The notes under the pieces are model-generated. The model had not been told where the DNA came from and did not search any database. It was given only the letters and a program-made list of their open reading frames with translations. Shown here in pieces: positions 33,467 through 37,655 of a DNA stretch of 37,655 bases (positions are counted from its first letter, which is position 1; the number at the start of each line of letters is the position of its first letter). This stretch comes from Halobacteriales archaeon QS_4_66_20 (GTDB taxonomy: Archaea > Halobacteriota > Halobacteria > Halobacteriales > Haloarculaceae): the NCBI GenBank assembly GCA_003021015.1, contig PXRK01000053.1, forward strand, positions 1 to 37,655, in the 5' to 3' direction. The translations under genes were made by a program, and so were the position numbers.

Positions 33467-34630
33467 TCAGTACCGCTCGTCGAACACGCCGGACCGGTCG
33501 AGGTCTTCGACCACTACCACCTCGTCCGGCGAGATGATCAAGCGATCCGCGAGCGCCTCGGCGAGTTCTCCCTCCTCGGCCGATCCCTCGCAGCGGATTT
33601 CGAGGTGGTCGGTGGACTCCGGGCGCGTCACCGTCAGGCTGTACTCGCCGGTGAGACCCTCGAAGCCCGCGAGGACCGCGGGGATGCTCTCGGGGTACAG
33701 TTTCACGCCTTTGACTTTCAGCCGGTTGTCCGTCCGGCCGATCACCCCGTCGGGGAGCACGAGGTCGTCCCCGCGGCGTTCCAGCTCCGCGAGGTCGCCG
33801 GTCCGGTACCGGACGAGCGGGAACCCGTCCTTCCGGCGGTGCGTGACGACGACCTCACCACGCTCGCCCGGTTCCAGCGGGTCGCCGGTGTCGGGATCGA
33901 CGATTTCGACGATCGCGTACTCCGAGGAGACGTAGAGCCCGTTTTCGTCCGTCGTCTCTGCCGCGATGGGTAGCACGTGTCTCGTCCCGAAGTAGTCGAC
34001 GGCAGTGTCACACCCCAGCGCGTCTTTCACTTCCTCGCGGTAGCCAGGAATCGACGTGAACGGCTCGCCACCGCCGACGAACACCTCGACTGACGCCCCT
34101 TCGTCGCCGACTTTCGTCGCGAAGCTGGGGTTCCCGATCAGGGCGTCGACATCGTACTCCTGTATGAACGCCGCAGCCTGCTCCGAGTCGCCTGGACCGA
34201 CCGGGAACACCTCGGCGCCGAGTTCTTCGAGGCCGCGCTGGACGAGCAGACCGGTCCCGAACAGGTGATAGCCGAACGTGTTGAGCACCCTGTCACCCGG
34301 CGAGATCCCGGCACGCTCGAACACGTCGGCGTTGACCGATGCCTGGTAATCGAGGTCGTCGGCCGTGTCGAACATCGGTGCGAGGTCGTCACCCATCGGG
34401 GAAAACGAGATCATTGCCCCCGCGGTGTACAGCGACCCCTCGGGCGGATTTGCCTCGAAGTCCGCCTCCAGATCCTCAGTCTCGACGAACGGTACCTCCT
34501 GGAACGCCTCCCAGCTATCGATCGATGCGGGATCGATCCCCGCGCTGTCGAACGCCGCTGCGTACAGGTCGAACTCCGCTGCATGCGCTAGCTGCTCGCG
34601 GAGGTCCGCCAGCACCTTTTGTCCGTACAT
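33467..34630 (-). CDS. PaaK-like (phenylacetate-CoA ligase family) adenylate-forming protein
   Basis: A 387-residue protein, shorter than the usual PaaK of about 430. The C-terminal half is typical: VVVTHRRKDGFPLVRYRTGDLAEL and GRTDNRLKVKGVKLYPESIP. The N-terminal part lacks the expected SSGTTGxP nucleotide loop; the corresponding region reads AMISFSPMGDDLAPMF. It may have an altered ATP-binding loop or a different acyl-transfer role. The ATG at 34630 has the TATA box TTTTTATAAG 26 nt upstream. It is convergent with the amidohydrolase and divergent from the XdhC-family gene. Confidence 0.85.
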   Translation of the reverse strand: MYGQKVLADLREQLAHAAEFDLYAAAFDSAGIDPASIDSWEAFQEVPFVETEDLEADFEANPPEGSLYTAGAMISFSPMGDDLAPMFDTADDLDYQASVNADVFERAGISPGDRVLNTFGYHLFGTGLLVQRGLEELGAEVFPVGPGDSEQAAAFIQEYDVDALIGNPSFATKVGDEGASVEVFVGGGEPFTSIPGYREEVKDALGCDTAVDYFGTRHVLPIAAETTDENGLYVSSEYAIVEIVDPDTGDPLEPGERGEVVVTHRRKDGFPLVRYRTGDLAELERRGDDLVLPDGVIGRTDNRLKVKGVKLYPESIPAVLAGFEGLTGEYSLTVTRPESTDHLEIRCEGSAEEGELAEALADRLIISPDEVVVVEDLDRSGVFDERY

Positions 34631-34652
34631 ACTGTCTGCTACGGAGAATCGT

Positions 34653-34662
34653 CTTATAAAAA
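34653..34662 (-). promoter_or_regulatory. TATA box of the PaaK-like gene
   Basis: TTTTTATAAG on the minus strand is centred 26 nt before the ATG at 34630, one of the strongest TATA matches in the window. Confidence 0.6.
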
Positions 34663-34842
34663 TACGTGACAGACAGGAAATCATTTCTCGCGTAGGCAGA
34701 ATATGAGTCGGGACTGTGGTCTCTACCCCGGAACAGTTGTGAGACGCTTCACATGTCGATCCTGCGGAGGGTCTGTACGCTTATGGGGGTCGATACCGTA
34801 CTGGTCGGTAACCAGCCGAATATCAGGGGAGGACGACAGATC

Positions 34843-36042
34843 ATGTCAGAAAGCACGTGGAGTGTTCCGGAGACAGAGGTACTACAGCGGATACACGAGA
34901 GTCTGGACAGCGACGGGACGGACGTTCTCGCCACAATCGTAGAGGTCGAGGGCAACGCCTACCGTCGCCCCGGGGCGAAGATGCTGCTCGACGAGGAGGG
35001 GACGGGTATCGGGAGCATCACAGCCGGCTGTCTGGAGAACGAACTGATCGAGGCGAGCGACGGCGTTCTGGAGTCGGAGCGGCCGGAACTGATCACGTAC
35101 GACCTGACCGGCGACGACGACGTCTGGGGGCTGGGCGTCGGGTGTGACGGTATCATCCACGTGCTGCTCGAACCGCTGACCGAAACCTACAGGCCGGTAG
35201 TGACGGCGTTCGCAGCGGGCAGGCACGTCGGCGTCCTGACGGTGCTGGACGACGACGGCGGACCGCTCGAACGCGGCGACAGGGCGTACGTCTTACCAGA
35301 CGACCGGACGCTCGACCTCCCGGGAGACGGGGACGATGCGACAGCCTGGCCGGCCACTGATCTCGTCGACCCCGCAGTGACACTCGCCGAGTGGGGCCGA
35401 GCGGACGTCGTCGACCTCGACGTCGACGGTCGCCACCTGCGCGTGTTCGTCGACGGCCTCGCCGCACCGCCGGAACTGCTCGTGTTCGGTACCGGCCACG
35501 ATGTCGGTCCAGTGGTGGACCTGGCGACGAAAAACGACTTCCGGGTGACCGTCGTCGGCTTCCGCGGCGGCGTCGACCTCGCCGAGCGGTTCCCCGAGGC
35601 CGACCGGACGGTCACCACCTCGCCAGGAACGCTGCGTGAGGATCTGACGATCACCGACGAGACCCACGCCGTCGTGATGACGCACAACTTCATCGACGAC
35701 CGACTCACCGTCGAGGCGCTGCTGGACTCCCCCGCTCCGTACATCGGTCTCATGGGACCGCACGACAGGTTCCAGGAGATGGTCGAGGCGTTCGACGAGA
35801 GCGGTCGCAGCCTCGACGACGGGGACCTCGACCGGATCTACACGCCGATCGGCCTCGACCTCGGCGGCGGGTCACCGTACCAGATTGCCCACAGCATCGT
35901 CGCCGAACTGCTCGCCGTCGTCAACGAACGCACGCCGAAGCACCTGCGGGACCGCGAGGGGAACATCCACGAACGGATCGAACTCGACGAGGGCAGCGAC
36001 GAGGACCGCGAGGCAGACGCAACTGCCGTGGACACCGACTGA
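34843..36042 (+). CDS. XdhC/CoxI family protein (molybdenum hydroxylase maturation)
   Basis: A 399-residue protein. The N-terminal XdhC domain includes VLATIVEVEGNAYRRPGAKML, GSITAGCLENELIE (Cys63) and GLGVGCDGIIHVLLEPL (Cys101). The C-terminal half is a Rossmann domain (LLVFGTGHDVGPVVDLATKND, YIGLMGP, GLDLGGGSPYQIAHSIVAELLAV). XdhC proteins bind molybdenum cofactor and help its sulfuration and insertion into xanthine-dehydrogenase-type enzymes. No Mo-hydroxylase genes are in the window. The ATG at 34843 follows GGGGAGG (about 34827-34833), and a TATA-like CTTATGG lies at about 34779. The stop touches the TnpB element end. Confidence 0.9.
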   Translation: MSESTWSVPETEVLQRIHESLDSDGTDVLATIVEVEGNAYRRPGAKMLLDEEGTGIGSITAGCLENELIEASDGVLESERPELITYDLTGDDDVWGLGVGCDGIIHVLLEPLTETYRPVVTAFAAGRHVGVLTVLDDDGGPLERGDRAYVLPDDRTLDLPGDGDDATAWPATDLVDPAVTLAEWGRADVVDLDVDGRHLRVFVDGLAAPPELLVFGTGHDVGPVVDLATKNDFRVTVVGFRGGVDLAERFPEADRTVTTSPGTLREDLTITDETHAVVMTHNFIDDRLTVEALLDSPAPYIGLMGPHDRFQEMVEAFDESGRSLDDGDLDRIYTPIGLDLGGGSPYQIAHSIVAELLAVVNERTPKHLRDREGNIHERIELDEGSDEDREADATAVDTD

Positions 36043-36093
36043 TGACATCCTCCCCGTGGTGAACGACGGGGTTTCCTCGCCGTCGTGGGAGTC
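36043..36093 (-). mobile_element. Right end of the TnpB element (putative guide-RNA scaffold end)
   Basis: Read on the minus strand after the tnpB stop, the segment contains GGCGAGGAAACCCC, then loop CGTTCACC with stem CCCCGT / ACGGGG (36052-36057 and 36066-36071), then GGAGGATGTCA ending at 36043. In TnpB systems the omega/re-RNA ends at the element boundary and the guide lies just beyond it. Here that guide would be the last bases of the XdhC-family gene. The boundary is inferred from similarity to the solo end at 13128-13163. Confidence 0.6.
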
Positions 36094-37443
36094 TCAGACT
36101 GCCTGAGAGTCCCCGGAGGCAATATTCCCGTCACGGTGGACGGTACTCGGGTCTGTGCGCTGTTCTTTGGGACGGTGAGAGCGTGGTGACTCCGACCAGT
36201 TGTGGTCGTCCCACTCGAACCGCACGGGCCGTGCCATCGGCCTGACTGTCTGTTCTGTGTGCCGTCTCAGGAACGTCTCTGATGCTGTGAGGTCGGCGTG
36301 GCCCTCGAACCCACACTCGCAAGTCAACGTGTCTTGGTGCCGTGTCGTCCGGCCTGTACTCCCGCATTGCGGGCACTCTTGGCTGGTCCACGCCTCTGAC
36401 CGCACTTCGACGGAGATACCGTATTCTTCGGCGGTACAGGCTAGTCGCTCGGTGAATTGCGTGAACGCCCAGAAGTTGTGGGTCTTGGCGTTGGTTTTGA
36501 CCGACCAGTGCGTCTCCAGCACGTCGGTCAACCCACCGAGATACACGGTATCGACGCCTTCGGCGTGCAGTCGGTCCAGCAGGTCACGACACAACGCTTC
36601 TTGAGCGTGGTCGCGGCGACGGGTTCGCTTCCGATACAGTCGCCGGATACGCTCGCTATTGTATCGCCCTTCCCGTAACTTGGACTGCAACCGGGCGATT
36701 TCTCGCGTTGTCTCGCGGAACCGTTGGAACAACTCGCGGCCTTCGTACAGGTATTGCTCGCCGGTCGTGGTGGTACAGGCGACGAGAGTGTTTGCACCAA
36801 TGTCCAGAGCGGCCGTCTCGTCGGCCAGTGGAGTATCCCGTGCCTCGTCAGAAACAGTCACGGGTTGTGAAGCCCTGAAAGTGCTGTCTGTCTCGTCATA
36901 CCACAATTCCAACCGGCTCTGGTCCTCGTAATCAGGCCAGTTTGGGTCGCCAACGATTTCCAGCCGGAGACGGCTTTTCGGGCTGTTGTGCCTGTCTCGC
37001 AGGGTTTCACCGACGACGATCTCAACTCGGGAGCGGTCGCCCCATTCGACGGTGTATGCGTCCTTTCGGACGACGCCTTTGAGAACACGTCCGTCGTCTT
37101 GGTTACCACGGAAGCCCGGTGGTTCCGGATGTTCCATAACCGACGTATTCGAGTCGTCGTGGTACGCGTTCTTGTTCTCGAAGAACGAGCGCCACGCTTC
37201 GCTGTTTGCTCGCCGGACAGTTTGGGCGGTGGACGCACCAAGCACGCCTTTGTACTTGCCTTCGAGTCGGCCTGTATCGGCGTCCCACACGTCACCCTCG
37301 AAGCCGTCCTCGTCGTTGTACCGCATGAGGCGCTGGAAATTTATCTCGTTCCAGAGAGCGGCACACGCGTCCAACAGGTCCCGTAGCACCTGCTCTCCAT
37401 CCTCGGAGAGGGGTCGCACGGCAAACGTGTTGGTACGCTTCAT
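36094..37443 (-). CDS. tnpB: TnpB RNA-guided nuclease of an IS200/IS605-type element (IS1341-like)
   Basis: A 449-residue TnpB, full length for the haloarchaeal type. RuvC acids are visible: Asp214 ([12 protein letters not shown]), Glu310 (LGGLTDVLE) and Asp384 (GHADLTAS). The zinc finger is CPQCGSTG and CECG (Cys357, Cys360, Cys375, Cys377). The N-terminal helical domain ([34 protein letters not shown]) is intact. No tnpA transposase is beside it, so the element cannot move alone. The ATG at 37443 is chosen because [12 protein letters not shown] is the usual start; a TATA-like CTTATTT lies about 32 nt upstream. The nuclease is probably active, by motif only. Confidence 0.92.
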   Translation of the reverse strand: MKRTNTFAVRPLSEDGEQVLRDLLDACAALWNEINFQRLMRYNDEDGFEGDVWDADTGRLEGKYKGVLGASTAQTVRRANSEAWRSFFENKNAYHDDSNTSVMEHPEPPGFRGNQDDGRVLKGVVRKDAYTVEWGDRSRVEIVVGETLRDRHNSPKSRLRLEIVGDPNWPDYEDQSRLELWYDETDSTFRASQPVTVSDEARDTPLADETAALDIGANTLVACTTTTGEQYLYEGRELFQRFRETTREIARLQSKLREGRYNSERIRRLYRKRTRRRDHAQEALCRDLLDRLHAEGVDTVYLGGLTDVLETHWSVKTNAKTHNFWAFTQFTERLACTAEEYGISVEVRSEAWTSQECPQCGSTGRTTRHQDTLTCECGFEGHADLTASETFLRRHTEQTVRPMARPVRFEWDDHNWSESPRSHRPKEQRTDPSTVHRDGNIASGDSQAV

Positions 37444-37489
37444 GCCACAATTCTTTTCACGTCGACAAGTCAAATAAGTCTTGTGAGAC
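37444..37489. promoter_or_regulatory. Divergent promoter region of tnpB and the zinc-ribbon gene
   Basis: This 46-bp AT-rich gap holds CAAATAAG (37471-37478), which reads as CTTATTTG for tnpB. The left end of the transposon should also lie here or just inside, but I could not define it. Confidence 0.4.
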
Positions 37490-37655
37490 ATGACTGTTGA
37501 CACACCGCTTACGTGTTACATCTGTGGAGAAACAGATGATTGGACGACCGTTGACCTGATTGGCTGTTTCGAGGACCGACAGGCCGCAGGAGAACGGTTT
37601 GAAGAAAAGCATGGGGAGAAGCCAGGCAGCTACCTGTTTGTCTGTCCTGAGTGCA
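37490..37655 (+). CDS. Zinc-ribbon small protein, 3' end beyond window
   Basis: The first 55 residues are visible from ATG 37490. A knuckle CYICGET (Cys12 and Cys15 of CYIC) and a second pair VCPEC near the window edge suggest a bound zinc. Between them is an acidic segment ([18 protein letters not shown]). The reading frame stays open to the last base. I do not recognise a family. It is divergent from tnpB. Confidence 0.65.
   Translation, partial: MTVDTPLTCYICGETDDWTTVDLIGCFEDRQAAGERFEEKHGEKPGSYLFVCPEC

Overview
The window is chromosomal DNA of a halophilic archaeon (class Halobacteria). The evidence is high GC with G/C-rich third codon positions, strongly acidic predicted proteins, many leaderless genes with a TATA-like box about 26-27 nt before the start codon, and archaeal genes such as SRP19, Gar1, FEN1, MBF1, an archaeal-type presenilin and an ADH-synthase-type aromatic pathway enzyme. 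Haloarculaceae is plausible, but the sequence alone does not fix the genus. No gene-free stretch exceeds about 300 bases.

Layout. 1-1.3 kb: truncated zinc alcohol dehydrogenase and a CYTH/CyaB-like protein. 1.4-2.5 kb: an unusual FKBP/SlyD-like prolyl isomerase. 2.6-4.6 kb: a Sco1-TlpA-CcdA thiol/copper set for respiratory complex assembly, followed by a 110-bp palindrome-ended element. 4.7-7.6 kb: a membrane histidine kinase, two small membrane proteins and a cysteine-free alkyltransferase-like protein. 7.7-8.5 kb: a transposase scrap and a VapBC toxin-antitoxin pair. 8.7-13.1 kb: a methyltransferase, then trpC-trpB-trpA with overlapping start and stop codons, then 2-amino-3,7-dideoxy-D-threo-hept-6-ulosonate synthase, which feeds the aromatic pathway. 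13.1 kb: a solo end of a TnpB-type transposon. 13.2-16.3 kb: a zinc-finger protein, SRP19-Gar1, a presenilin-like protease and an ornithine cyclodeaminase-family protein. 16.5-20.4 kb: small conserved proteins, a GNAT acetyltransferase, FEN1 and MBF1. 20.5-22.7 kb: an operon of hisC, an adenylate-kinase-like NTPase and a CDP-alcohol phosphatidyltransferase. 22.8-23.7 kb: tRNA-Arg(CCT), a duplicated copy of its 3' end, and a frameshifted gene resembling a phage tail/fibre-type domain, which together suggest an old integration site.

23.7-36 kb looks like a carboxylic-acid uptake and CoA-activation region. It has two hotdog-fold genes (PaaI-like and MaoC-like), a complete Liv-type ABC transporter (livK-livF-livG, then acyl-CoA synthetase, then livH-livM), a UspA protein, an amidohydrolase-2 family enzyme, a PaaK-like ligase and an XdhC-family protein. 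Two 111-bp hairpin elements bracket the amidohydrolase gene; their arms co-vary between copies. The window ends with an apparently intact TnpB gene, whose right end sits directly against the stop codon of the XdhC-family gene, and the start of a zinc-ribbon protein.

Most genes are ordinary haloarchaeal core or metabolic genes. The more unusual content is the small hairpin and mobile-element-derived elements and the tRNA-Arg scar.
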